From Lachnospira sp. (GTDB lineage: Bacteria > Bacillota > Clostridia > Lachnospirales > Lachnospiraceae): a DNA stretch of 5,550 bases. Where the stretch lies: NCBI GenBank assembly GCA_017626275.1, contig JAGAJD010000011.1, forward strand, positions 1-5,550. The letters are read 5' to 3'. Of this stretch, positions 1-5,550 are shown in pieces. Below the pieces are notes generated by a model, which saw only the letters and a program-made list of their open reading frames with translations, was not told the DNA's origin and did no database searches. Numbering within the stretch: the stretch's first letter is position 1; the number at the start of each line of letters is the position of its first letter. A program made the translations under genes and the position numbers.

Positions 1-1412
1 GATACACAGCAGGTTCCCATTCCTCTTGCAACTACTGCCGCATGGGAAGTCATACCGCCGCGGACTGTAAGAATACCCTGTGACGCATGCATACCCTCAA
101 TGTCTTCAGGAGAAGTTTCAAGTCTTACAAGAATAACACGCTCTCCCTTGCCGCCTTTTCCTAATTCCTTTGCTTCCTCTGCCGTAAATACAACCTTTCC
201 TGCGGCTGCACCCGGTGACGCAGGAAGTGCTTCGCCTATAACCTCGCCCTCCTTAAGTGCCTCAACATCAAATGTCGGGTGAAGAAGCTGGTCTAATGAC
301 TTTGCATCAATTCTCATGACTGCTTCCTGCGGTGTAATTTTGCCCTCGTCTACTAAATCACACGCAATCTGAATAGCTGCCGGAGCTGTACGCTTGCCGT
401 TTCTTGTCTGAAGGAAATACAATTTACCCTCTTCAATAGTAAATTCCATATCCTGCATATCAAGATAATGGTTCTCCAGCTTCATTGCCAAATCCATAAA
501 TTTTTCATAGCACTCAGGTAAATCCTTCTCAAGCTGTGTAATCGGCTGCGGTGTTCTTACTCCTGCAACAACGTCCTCACCCTGCGCATTAATCAGATAT
601 TCACCATAAATGCCTTTTTCTCCGGTAGACGGATTTCTCGTAAATGCAACACCTGTGCCTGATGTTTCGCCCTTATTACCGAATACCATAGTCTGAACAT
701 TTACCGCTGTTCCCCAGTCTCCCGGAATATCATTCATTCTTCTGTATACAATGGCTCTCGGATTATCCCATGAACGGAATACTGCTTTCACAGCTTCCAT
801 AAGCTGTACCTTCGGCTCCTGTGGAAAATCCTGACCATTCATCGCGTCTTTATAAACCTTTTTAAAACGTGTAATTAATTCCTGCAAATCCTCCGCTGTC
901 AGCTCCGTGTCATACTTTACACCTTTTTGTTCTTTCACTTCATCAATAATCTTTTCAAAGTAAGACTTCGGCACTTCCATAACAACATCAGAAAACATTT
1001 GAATAAATCTTCTATATGAATCATATGCAAATCGTGGATTACCTGTCTTTTTGGCAAAACCCTCAACTGCAACATCATTTAAACCAAGATTTAAGATTGT
1101 GTCCATCATACCCGGCATAGAAGCCCTTGCACCTGAACGTACAGAAACCAAAAGCGGATCAGATGTATCACCGAACTTCTTGCCATTGATTTCTTCAAGC
1201 CAGCCTAATGCCTCAAAAATCTGCTGCTGAATCTCCTCCGTAATCTGCTTTCCACTGTTATAGTAATCCGTACACGCCTCTGTCGTAACAGTAAACCCCT
1301 GTGGAATCGGCATTCCAAGCCCTGTCATCTCCGCAAGATTAGCTCCCTTGCCTCCGAGAAGTGCTCTCATATCAGCATTTCCCTCAGAAAATCTGTAAAC
1401 CCATTTCTTCAT
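1..1412 (-). CDS. ppdK: Pyruvate, phosphate dikinase, N-terminal 470 codons (cut by window edge)
   Basis: Cytosolic enzyme interconverting pyruvate, ATP and Pi with PEP, AMP and PPi; in anaerobes it often runs in the glycolytic direction. The 470 visible residues cover the ATP-grasp nucleotide-binding region and enter the swivelling phosphohistidine domain. Visible residues match the Clostridium symbiosum enzyme position for position: Lys22 (GGKGANLAEM), Arg92 (VSVRSGA), Asp321, Glu323, Gln335 and Arg337 (LQTRNGKR). The catalytic His is residue 457 (codon 42-44) in GGMTSHAAVVARG. Thr455 in that motif is the position that PDRP-type regulatory proteins phosphorylate in relatives. The family is about 870-880 residues, so the pyruvate/PEP-binding C-terminal barrel lies beyond the edge. 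The ATG start at 1412 has a GGAGG Shine-Dalgarno (1420-1424) seven bases upstream. It is separated from pdxT by 179 bases containing its own promoter, so it is probably an independent unit. No frameshift or internal stop is seen. Confidence 0.97.
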   Translation of the reverse strand, partial: MKKWVYRFSEGNADMRALLGGKGANLAEMTGLGMPIPQGFTVTTEACTDYYNSGKQITEEIQQQIFEALGWLEEINGKKFGDTSDPLLVSVRSGARASMPGMMDTILNLGLNDVAVEGFAKKTGNPRFAYDSYRRFIQMFSDVVMEVPKSYFEKIIDEVKEQKGVKYDTELTAEDLQELITRFKKVYKDAMNGQDFPQEPKVQLMEAVKAVFRSWDNPRAIVYRRMNDIPGDWGTAVNVQTMVFGNKGETSGTGVAFTRNPSTGEKGIYGEYLINAQGEDVVAGVRTPQPITQLEKDLPECYEKFMDLAMKLENHYLDMQDMEFTIEEGKLYFLQTRNGKRTAPAAIQIACDLVDEGKITPQEAVMRIDAKSLDQLLHPTFDVEALKEGEVIGEALPASPGAAAGKVVFTAEEAKELGKGGKGERVILVRLETSPEDIEGMHASQGILTVRGGMTSHAAVVARGMGTCCV

Positions 1413-1424
1413 ACATTTTCCTCC

Positions 1425-1508
1425 ATATTTTAGATTTTACGAAACAAATTTGTAATTATCACACAAACTTTATATCTGTATATGATTATACCAAATAATC
1501 TAAAATAT
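1425..1508. repeat. 12-base perfect inverted repeat flanking the ppdK promoter
   Basis: ATATTTTAGATT at 1425-1436 is exactly complementary to AATCTAAAATAT at 1497-1508. The distal arm occupies the -35/-10 spacer and touches the -35 hexamer. The proximal arm begins right next to the GGAGG of ppdK. The predicted start (about 1478) lies between the arms, so one transcript would not carry both. If functional it would act as paired DNA operators rather than an RNA stem. The region is very AT-rich, so chance similarity is possible. Confidence 0.4.
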
Positions 1509-1513
1509 TCCTA
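1485..1513 (-). promoter_or_regulatory. Predicted sigma-A type promoter of ppdK with extended -10
   Basis: On the minus strand a perfect -10 hexamer TATAAT (1485-1490) is preceded by TGG (1491-1493), giving the extended -10 pattern TGnTATAAT. Seventeen bases farther upstream, TAGGAA (1508-1513) is only a weak match to TTGACA, as is common with extended -10 promoters. The predicted transcription start is near 1478, leaving a leader of about 66 bases before the ppdK ATG. The leader contains a 10-base perfect palindrome, ACAAATTTGT (1444-1453). Start site and strength are inferred. Confidence 0.65.
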
Positions 1514-1550
1514 GTGGAAATTGCCAATTTTTTCACAATCCTCTGAATTT

Positions 1551-1582
1551 TTGTTACTGTGTTGAACAGTAACGAGTTTTTT
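1551..1582 (+). terminator. Perfect hairpin with plus-strand T-run, in the pdxT-ppdK gap
   Basis: GTTACTGT (1553-1560) and ACAGTAAC (1566-1573) form a perfect 8-base stem closed by the five-base loop GTTGA. A U-G and a U-A pair extend it to 1551-1575 on the plus-strand RNA. Six Ts follow at 1577-1582, the layout of an intrinsic terminator read on the plus strand. On the minus strand, where the genes are transcribed, the stem is followed by AAAAATTC and has no U-tract. No plus-strand gene lies upstream. It could stop antisense transcription, or the palindrome could be a regulator-binding site upstream of the ppdK promoter. Confidence 0.45.
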
Positions 1583-1591
1583 GGTAAATGC

Positions 1592-2152
1592 TTATATCAG
1601 CTTTAAAAATTTCTCATGTATCCTTGTGTCCTGCGTAAGCTCAGGGTGAAATGACATCGCAAGCTGATTGCCGTTCTGCACCATTACAATATTGCCGTCC
1701 ACGCTTGCAAGCACCTGCGTATCTTTTTTGACGCTCTCAATATACGGAGCGCGTATAAACCGCATAGGAAATGTTCCCATTCCCAAAATATCACTGTCAA
1801 CAGAAAAGCTTCCGAGCTGTCTGCCATAGGCATTTCGCTTCACAACAACAGGAAGCGTTCCGATATGCTGCGCCTCATCATTGCTTAACTCCTCTGCAAG
1901 AAGAATCAAACCTGCACAGGTTGCAAGTACAGGCATACCGCCTTCAATCTGTGATTTAACCGTATCAAACATATTCAGCTCTTTAAGCAGCTTTCCCTAC
2001 ACTGTGCTTTCTCCTCCCGGAAGAATAATTGCGTCATATTTTTTATGTATGTCATCTTCCTTGCGAAGTTCAATATATTCGACACCAAGCTTTTCAAGCA
2101 TATGTTCATGCTCTGCAAATGCTCCCTGCACTGCTAAAACTCCAACCTTCAT
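1592..2152 (-). pseudogene. pdxT: Glutaminase subunit of PLP synthase, interrupted by in-frame amber codon 52
   Basis: PdxT hydrolyses glutamine and channels ammonia to PdxS for pyridoxal 5'-phosphate synthesis. The frame is 186 residues, a normal length, starting [18 protein letters not shown]. It contains the oxyanion-hole motif PGGES (45-49), the nucleophile Cys79 in LATCAGL, and His169 and Glu171 in FHPEL, matching the Bacillus subtilis triad Cys79/His170/Glu172. Codon 52 is TAG (plus-strand cta, 1997-1999), giving GGESTV-stop-GKLL; related proteins, as I recall them, have Gln here, so one C-to-T change in CAG explains it. The ATG at 2152 abuts the pdxS stop and has an AGAGG Shine-Dalgarno (2160-2164). 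Without read-through the products are a 51-residue peptide and, at best, a restart at Met61 (1972) lacking the oxyanion strand. No other lesion exists, so the change is recent, tolerated by read-through, or a sequencing error. Confidence 0.9.
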
Positions 2153-3061
2153 TTATTTTCCTCTCTCTGCCATTAAAAGTTCAATTTCCTGTTCATTAAT
2201 TCCTACCATTGCCTCGCCCAAATCTTCTGATAATTCAGCAATCAGCTTAGCGTCTGTGAAATTTGCTACCGCCTTTACGATGGCTGCCGCACGTTTTGCC
2301 GGATTTCCTGACTTAAAGATACCCGAACCTACAAAAACGCCCTCTGCACCAAGCTGCATCATAAGTGCTGCGTCTGCAGGAGTTGCAACACCGCCTGCCG
2401 CAAAGTTAACAACAGGAAGTCTTCCGTTTTTATGAACATATAATACCAAATCATATGGAACCTGTAATTCCTTAGCTGCCTGAAACAGTTCATCCTCACG
2501 CATTGAAGTAAGCTTTGCAATCTCGCTGTTCATCTTGCGCATATGTCTGACTGCCTGAACAACATCACCTGTTCCCGGCTCGCCCTTTGTACGAATCATT
2601 GATGCACCCTCATTTACTCTTCTCAATGCCTCGCCCAAATCCTTTGCTCCGCAAACAAACGGTACATTAAATTTATGCTTGTCAATATGGTACACATCAT
2701 CTGCCGGAGATAATACTTCACTTTCATCTATATAATCAATTTCGATAGCTTCCAAAATCTGTGCCTCTGCAAAATGTCCGATTCTGCACTTAGCCATAAC
2801 TGGAATTGTCACTGCCTCCTGAATACCCTTAATCATCTTAGGGTCGCTCATTCTTGCAACACCGCCTGCCGCTCTGATATCAGCCGGGATTCTCTCTAAT
2901 GCCATAACTGCACATGCTCCTGCCTCCTGTGCAATTCTTGCCTGCTCAGGTGTTGTTACGTCCATGATAACTCCACCCTTTAACATCTGTGCAAGCTCCC
3001 TGTTTAATTCATATCTGTCCTTTGCTTCGTTTGTCTCACCATAATTATTAAATTTTTCCAT
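2153..3061 (-). CDS. pdxS: Pyridoxal 5'-phosphate synthase, lyase/synthase subunit PdxS
   Basis: PdxS condenses ribose 5-phosphate, glyceraldehyde 3-phosphate and ammonia into PLP in the DXP-independent pathway. It is a cytosolic (beta/alpha)8 barrel that forms a dodecamer and normally receives ammonia from PdxT. From the chosen start it is 302 residues, slightly longer than the usual 290-295 because of about ten extra N-terminal residues. Key residues are visible: Asp34 ([11 protein letters not shown]), Lys91 (VMAKCRIGH), which binds ribose phosphate, and Lys159 (RTKGEPGTG), which swings the intermediate. They correspond to Asp24, Lys81 and Lys149 of Bacillus subtilis. The phosphate-binding loops FAAGGVATP and [14 protein letters not shown] are also present. 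The ATG at 3061 is preferred over the in-frame ATG at 3073 because the latter overlaps the GGAGG ribosome-binding site. TAA is followed without a gap by the pdxT ATG, so translation is probably coupled. PdxS can use free ammonia, which matters because pdxT is interrupted. Confidence 0.97.
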   Translation of the reverse strand: MEKFNNYGETNEAKDRYELNRELAQMLKGGVIMDVTTPEQARIAQEAGACAVMALERIPADIRAAGGVARMSDPKMIKGIQEAVTIPVMAKCRIGHFAEAQILEAIEIDYIDESEVLSPADDVYHIDKHKFNVPFVCGAKDLGEALRRVNEGASMIRTKGEPGTGDVVQAVRHMRKMNSEIAKLTSMREDELFQAAKELQVPYDLVLYVHKNGRLPVVNFAAGGVATPADAALMMQLGAEGVFVGSGIFKSGNPAKRAAAIVKAVANFTDAKLIAELSEDLGEAMVGINEQEIELLMAERGK

Positions 3062-3073
3062 AATATCCTCCAT
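3062..3073 (-). promoter_or_regulatory. Ribosome binding site that decides the pdxS start
   Basis: The minus strand reads ATGGAGGATATTATG. GGAGG (3067-3071) lies five bases before the ATG at 3061, but shares its last G with the upstream in-frame ATG (3071-3073). No Shine-Dalgarno is seen ahead of that upstream ATG (GCGGCAAA). The four-residue-longer reading (MEDI-) is therefore unlikely. Confidence 0.8.
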
Positions 3074-3108
3074 TTTGCCGCATTACGCTTTTATTTAACT
3101 TGTATGGA

Positions 3109-3117
3109 AGTATAACA
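3109..3117 (-). promoter_or_regulatory. Candidate extended -10 element for pdxST
   Basis: The minus strand carries TGTTATACT: a -10-like TATACT (3109-3114, one mismatch to TATAAT) with TGT just upstream (3115-3117), an extended -10. No good -35 is found at 16-18 bases; that position falls inside the stem of the preceding terminator hairpin. The predicted start near 3102 gives a leader of about 40 bases before the pdxS ATG. Suggestive only. Confidence 0.4.
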
Positions 3118-3169
3118 AAAACTGGATATATTAAAATACCCAACAAATGTATTTTTTATATATCCAGTT
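3117..3169 (-). terminator. Predicted intrinsic terminator of the que operon
   Basis: AACTGGATATAT (3120-3131) and ATATATCCAGTT (3158-3169) are perfect 12-base complements. After a small internal loop, AAAATAC (3133-3139) pairs with GTATTTT (3149-3155), closing a nine-base loop. In the direction of transcription the stem ends in CCAG and runs into TTTTT (3121-3117). It starts about 50 bases after the queF stop. The stem is long but AT-rich and the U-tract is short, so termination may be partial. The reverse reading also has a T-rich inner arm but no clear tail. Confidence 0.65.
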
Positions 3170-3219
3170 CACCGTAATATTATGGTCAGTTTTTACTTTT
3201 GATAATGCCAGATTTAAAT

Positions 3220-3717
3220 TTATCTGTTATCCACTTTTTCAGGATACATGTCATGCCGGCTCATTCTGTCCCATGCAACCTGCTCCCACCGTGTCCCCGG
3301 CTTTCCGTAATTGCAGTAAGGGTCAATAGAAAGTCCTCCTCTCGGTATGCATTTTCCCCAAACCTCTATATATTTCGGCTCCATAAGATGAATTAAATCC
3401 TTCATAATAATATTAACACAATCCTCATGAAAATCTCCGTGATTGCGGAAGCTAAACAAATACAGCTTCAAGGATTTGCTCTCCACCATTTTAATATCCG
3501 GCACAAATGATAAAGTTATCGTGGCAAAATCCGGCTGCCCCGTAATCGGGCAGAGACTTGTAAATTCAGGACAGTTGAATTTTACAAAATAATCGTTTTC
3601 CTGATGCTTGTTTACAAAGGTTTCTAAAATCTCCGGTGCATAATTATCGGGATATTTTGTTCCCTGACTGCCAAGCAGTGTGATTCCGCCTGCTTCTTCC
3701 CTGCTTCTTCCTGACAT
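3220..3717 (-). CDS. queF: NADPH-dependent 7-cyano-7-deazaguanine (preQ0) reductase, unimodular
   Basis: Reduces the nitrile of preQ0 to the aminomethyl group of preQ1, the last step before tRNA-guanine transglycosylase inserts the base. The protein is 165 residues, the size of the unimodular Bacillus type. Cys56 in [17 protein letters not shown] is the nucleophile forming the thioimide, and Asp63 is the general acid. The family QueF motif ESKSLKLY is at 79-86, and substrate-binding His97-Glu98 lie in the stretch [10 protein letters not shown]. The C-terminal [18 protein letters not shown] and YPE-VDNR segments are also typical. The ATG at 3717 gives a length and N-terminus like those of relatives. 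Its only Shine-Dalgarno-like sequence, AAAGGA (3731-3736), is a long 13 bases upstream. It is the last gene of the operon, 84 bases after queC, and is followed by a terminator hairpin. Confidence 0.97.
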   Translation of the reverse strand: MSGRSREEAGGITLLGSQGTKYPDNYAPEILETFVNKHQENDYFVKFNCPEFTSLCPITGQPDFATITLSFVPDIKMVESKSLKLYLFSFRNHGDFHEDCVNIIMKDLIHLMEPKYIEVWGKCIPRGGLSIDPYCNYGKPGTRWEQVAWDRMSRHDMYPEKVDNR

Positions 3718-3746
3718 GTTACTTTTCGTTTCCTTTCGTTGTATAT

Positions 3747-3803
3747 CGTTGGTTTTTGTTGGCTGTGCTGCTTATTTATTATTTGTTTCCGTTGGTTTTT
3801 GTT
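3747..3803. repeat. Pair of 14-base direct repeats in the queC-queF gap
   Basis: CGTTGGTTTTTGTT occurs at 3747-3760 and 3790-3803, 43 bases apart. On the coding strand this is AACAAAAACCAACG, and the upstream copy begins on the last two bases of the queC stop codon. The 84-base gap is A-rich on the transcript and also carries several AACG repeats near the queF start. No stable hairpin is seen. It may be a simple duplication, or an unstructured A-rich leader affecting queF translation. Confidence 0.6.
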
Positions 3804-4482
3804 ACTTTATGAGGGGATCTGTTACACCATTTGCCTCAAATGCCTTTTTTCTGTCAATACATGTTCCGCAGACATCGCAAGGCTTATCTCCACCCATATA
3901 ACAGCTCCATGTGTATTCATACGGCACCTTTAGCTTAAGCCCTATTTCTACAACCTGCGCCTTTGTCAGATTAATAAACGGAGCCTCAACCTTAAGCTGT
4001 TTTCCGCTTCCTATATATATTGCCTGATTCATCGCTTTATTAAATTCATCACTGCAGTCAGGATAAGCACTTCCCGCTGCGTCATCGCTGTGCGCTCCGT
4101 AATATATCACATCACAGCCTTTAGATAAGGCTATACTTGCAGCACTCGATAAGAATAAACCGTTGCGGAACGGAACATATGTCGACACAGGCTTTCCGTC
4201 TGTCTTTTGAATCTGCTCCGCATAGGATTCCTGCGGAATTTCTTTATCGGAATGTGCAAGCAGCGAGCAGTCACTGTATCTGAAAATCTTTTCCAAATCA
4301 AGATACAAATGCTCAACTCCATAATATTCTGCGACTTTTTTTGCCGATTCAATTTCTTTAGTATGCTTCTGACCATAAGAAATCGTAAGCGCTGTCACAT
4401 TTTCAAAACCATACTTATCTACTGCCATTCCAAGACATGTTGTGCTGTCAACTCCGCCACTGCATAAAACCATTGCTTTCAT
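3802..4482 (-). CDS. queC: 7-cyano-7-deazaguanine (preQ0) synthase
   Basis: ATP-dependent enzyme converting 7-carboxy-7-deazaguanine and ammonia to preQ0 through an adenylated intermediate and an amide. The 226-residue protein is full length for the family. It opens with the PP-loop ATP pyrophosphatase motif SGGVDSTT (8-15), followed by the TISYGQKH segment, the central [11 protein letters not shown] motif and the [16 protein letters not shown] substrate region. The C-terminal zinc site is Cys194, Cys202, Cys205 and Cys208 ([15 protein letters not shown]). The start at 4482 has a strong GGGAGG seven bases upstream, placed inside the last codons of folE. The coding regions overlap by 35 bases, so queC translation is likely coupled to folE. 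Its product feeds QueF encoded next. Confidence 0.97.
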   Translation of the reverse strand: MKAMVLCSGGVDSTTCLGMAVDKYGFENVTALTISYGQKHTKEIESAKKVAEYYGVEHLYLDLEKIFRYSDCSLLAHSDKEIPQESYAEQIQKTDGKPVSTYVPFRNGLFLSSAASIALSKGCDVIYYGAHSDDAAGSAYPDCSDEFNKAMNQAIYIGSGKQLKVEAPFINLTKAQVVEIGLKLKVPYEYTWSCYMGGDKPCDVCGTCIDRKKAFEANGVTDPLIK

Positions 4483-5029
4483 TTTGAAACCTCCCTCTTA
4501 ATGTCTGTGTATATGTTTTCGTGTTGCTTTTGCATATTCCTCTTGCCGTCATACAGCTATGACACCCCTCAATATAAACTGCAACGTCCTCGGAGCCTGT
4601 AATCATTGTGATAATATCCGCAATATCAGAACCAATCCGCTCCTGCAACTGAAGACGTTTTGCCACCATATCCGCCACGCGTGCTATTTTGCTAAGACCG
4701 ATTACTTTTCCGTGTGGAATATAAGCAACCGTCACTTTCATATCGTACATTAATGCCAGATGATGTTCACAATAACTGAAAATGTCAACATCCCTGACAA
4801 CTACCATATCGCCGCAGTGTGAACAGTCAGTATCCAGATTCTCAGAAAATGTCTTATTAAACATTTCCGCAATTTCTTCATTTGTATAATTCATGCCCTC
4901 AAAGACTTCCTCATACATTTTGGCAACCCTGTCAGGCGTTTCCTTTAAGCCCTCACGGTCAGGGTTATCGCCTAAAGCCTCTAAAATTCCTCTGACATGA
5001 TATTTAATCGCTTCCGTATCAATCGCCAT
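4448..5029 (-). CDS. folE: GTP cyclohydrolase I within the queuosine operon
   Basis: Converts GTP to 7,8-dihydroneopterin triphosphate and formate, the first step shared by folate and queuosine synthesis; its place between queE and queC suggests a supply role for 7-deazaguanine. The 193-residue protein has the N-terminal helical segment with the [12 protein letters not shown] motif (25-36). The zinc ligands are Cys87 and His90 (CEHH) plus Cys159 (CHSCMTARG), with His89 equivalent to the catalytic His112 of Escherichia coli. Substrate-binding motifs [12 protein letters not shown] and LQLQERI are present. The ATG at 5029 follows GAGGAG (5034-5039) at a four-base spacing. Past the conserved RGRF (178-181) the tail is [12 protein letters not shown], about six residues shorter than the E. 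coli tail and without its EFL helix, because these codons double as the queC ribosome-binding site and start. The catalytic core is complete; whether the tail reflects natural overlap or a shift is open. Confidence 0.95.
   Translation of the reverse strand: MAIDTEAIKYHVRGILEALGDNPDREGLKETPDRVAKMYEEVFEGMNYTNEEIAEMFNKTFSENLDTDCSHCGDMVVVRDVDIFSYCEHHLALMYDMKVTVAYIPHGKVIGLSKIARVADMVAKRLQLQERIGSDIADIITMITGSEDVAVYIEGCHSCMTARGICKSNTKTYTQTLRGRFQNESNGFMQWRS
4483..4495 (-). promoter_or_regulatory. queC ribosome binding site embedded in folE codons
   Basis: GGGAGG (4490-4495) followed by TTTCAAA precedes the queC ATG. The same bases encode Gly179-Arg180-Phe181 of FolE in another frame, part of its conserved RGxF motif. 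This supports the queC start and predicts translational coupling, since ribosomes finishing folE at 4448 pass through it. Confidence 0.8.
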
Positions 5030-5051
5030 TTTTCTCCTCTTTTCTATCCGC

Positions 5052-5550
5052 TTACACGCCTCTCTGCTCAGGGTTCCAGATAAATTTGTGCATTTGAAGC
5101 TGCATATTTACCCGGTTCATCTTATGTTCCTTCATGTAATCAACGATTTCGGACGGCTCTATCGCACCAAAAACAGGACTGATATATACGTGGCATCTGT
5201 CTGTCAATTCATATTTATCAATCACCTGTTCCGCCCTTTCAAGGTCAGCCGGACTTCCCACAACAAATTTAACTGTATCCTGTCGTTTAAGACACATAAA
5301 ATTTTCCATATCCATAAAAGCTTCCATACCGCTGCTTTTAAGCTTATAATCCATTGTAAATGAAATGCGTTCCCTTACATTTTGGCTTTCTGCCTCATCC
5401 AGCACATTTTTGAGCGCAATACTTCCGTTAGTTTCTATTTCTACAAAAAAGCTTTTGGCAAGCATTGCGATTAATTCAGCGATATCAGGCTGTAACAGCG
5501 GCTCACCGCCCGTCAGAGTTACATTTTCAACGCCCGTTTCTTTAATATAC
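5052..5550 (-). CDS. queE: 7-carboxy-7-deazaguanine synthase, C-terminal 165 residues (cut by window edge)
   Basis: Radical SAM enzyme that rearranges 6-carboxy-5,6,7,8-tetrahydropterin to 7-carboxy-7-deazaguanine with loss of ammonia. The N-terminal region with the CxxxCxxC iron-sulfur motif lies beyond the right edge. What remains starts [20 protein letters not shown]. The GGEP motif (5499-5510) contacts SAM, and [11 protein letters not shown] follows a strand later as expected for QueE. The C-terminus [12 protein letters not shown] is a characteristic QueE ending. The frame is open to the edge; the Met at 5465 is internal, not a start. TAA at 5052-5054 is followed after 22 bases by folE, the gap holding the folE Shine-Dalgarno. 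A queD homologue, needed between FolE and QueE, would be expected farther upstream. Confidence 0.95.
   Translation of the reverse strand, partial: YIKETGVENVTLTGGEPLLQPDIAELIAMLAKSFFVEIETNGSIALKNVLDEAESQNVRERISFTMDYKLKSSGMEAFMDMENFMCLKRQDTVKFVVGSPADLERAEQVIDKYELTDRCHVYISPVFGAIEPSEIVDYMKEHKMNRVNMQLQMHKFIWNPEQRGV

Noticed and set aside
1519..1531. AAATTGCCAATTT near-palindrome upstream of ppdK
   Set aside because: The arms meet with a single central base, so no RNA hairpin can form, and I recognise no regulator motif in it.
1592..1972. The 126-codon frame starting at Met61 as a genuine short glutaminase
   Set aside because: It begins in mid-fold after the TAG, lacks the GGES oxyanion motif and the first strands, and has no good Shine-Dalgarno (only AAAGAG-like bases). 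The sequence upstream continues the PdxT family in the same frame.
1592..2152. Genome-wide reassignment of TAG to glutamine as the explanation for the pdxT amber
   Set aside because: No other gene in the window contains an in-frame TAG, glutamine is encoded normally by CAG and CAA elsewhere, and the suspected lineage uses the standard bacterial code. One codon cannot support recoding.
1881..2435. Plus-strand open frame of 184 codons across pdxT/pdxS
   Set aside because: It is antisense to two recognised genes, its translation is serine/proline-rich low-complexity-like sequence with no family resemblance, and no ribosome-binding site was apparent. It is a shadow of the pdxS codon pattern.
3171..3186. 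Imperfect 16-base palindrome ACCGTAATATTATGGT between queF and the terminator
   Set aside because: It has one mismatched position pair, sits downstream of queF rather than near a promoter core, and lies in AT-rich DNA where such symmetry is common. Nothing ties it to a regulator.
3718..3801. Possible preQ1 riboswitch ahead of queF, suggested by the A-rich AACAAAAACC segments
   Set aside because: A class I aptamer needs a short GC-containing stem closed just before the A-rich tail. I find no complementary arms around GCAGCACAGCC, and the element would lie inside the operon rather than in its 5' leader.
3747..3803. CRISPR-like repeat arrangement
   Set aside because: There are only two 14-base copies, one overlapping the queC stop codon, with no array, leader or cas gene.

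Overview
The window looks like chromosomal housekeeping DNA from a low-GC anaerobic Firmicute, most likely a Clostridia/Lachnospiraceae member. Three things point there: a Clostridium symbiosum-like pyruvate phosphate dikinase with the same active-site numbering, a DXP-independent PdxS/PdxT vitamin B6 pathway, and a unimodular QueF that closely resembles the Bacillus type. All six genes are on the minus strand, so transcription runs from high to low coordinates. No transposon, phage, tRNA, rRNA or CRISPR is visible, and no gene-less stretch exceeds about 180 bases.

Right-hand block (5550 down to 3220): a compact 7-deazaguanine (queuosine precursor) operon in the order queE (cut by the window edge), folE, queC, queF. 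FolE makes 7,8-dihydroneopterin triphosphate from GTP. QueD, not in the window, would convert it to 6-carboxytetrahydropterin. QueE contracts that to 7-carboxy-7-deazaguanine, QueC makes preQ0, and QueF reduces preQ0 to preQ1 for insertion into tRNA. folE and queC overlap by 35 bases, and the queC Shine-Dalgarno lies inside folE codons. A long AT-rich hairpin after queF (3120-3169) is the probable operon terminator.

Middle block (3117 down to 1592): the pyridoxal 5'-phosphate synthase pair pdxS-pdxT. An extended -10 box sits directly against the upstream terminator. The pdxS stop and pdxT start are adjacent with no gap. The main anomaly of the window is here: pdxT has an in-frame amber TAG at codon 52 (1997-1999), where related proteins as I recall them carry Gln (CAG). 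Everything else in pdxT, including the Cys-His-Glu triad, is intact. It is therefore a one-base nonsense allele, a read-through gene or a sequencing error.

Left-hand block (1513 down to 1): a separately promoted ppdK, of which the first 470 codons are present, ending just past the catalytic phosphohistidine. Its promoter has an extended -10, a 12-base inverted repeat flanking it, and farther upstream a perfect 8-base-stem hairpin. The T-run of that hairpin is on the plus strand, although no plus-strand gene exists.

I see no clearly new multi-gene system. The items most worth checking are the pdxT amber codon, the altered FolE C-terminus at the folE/queC overlap, and the small intergenic elements.
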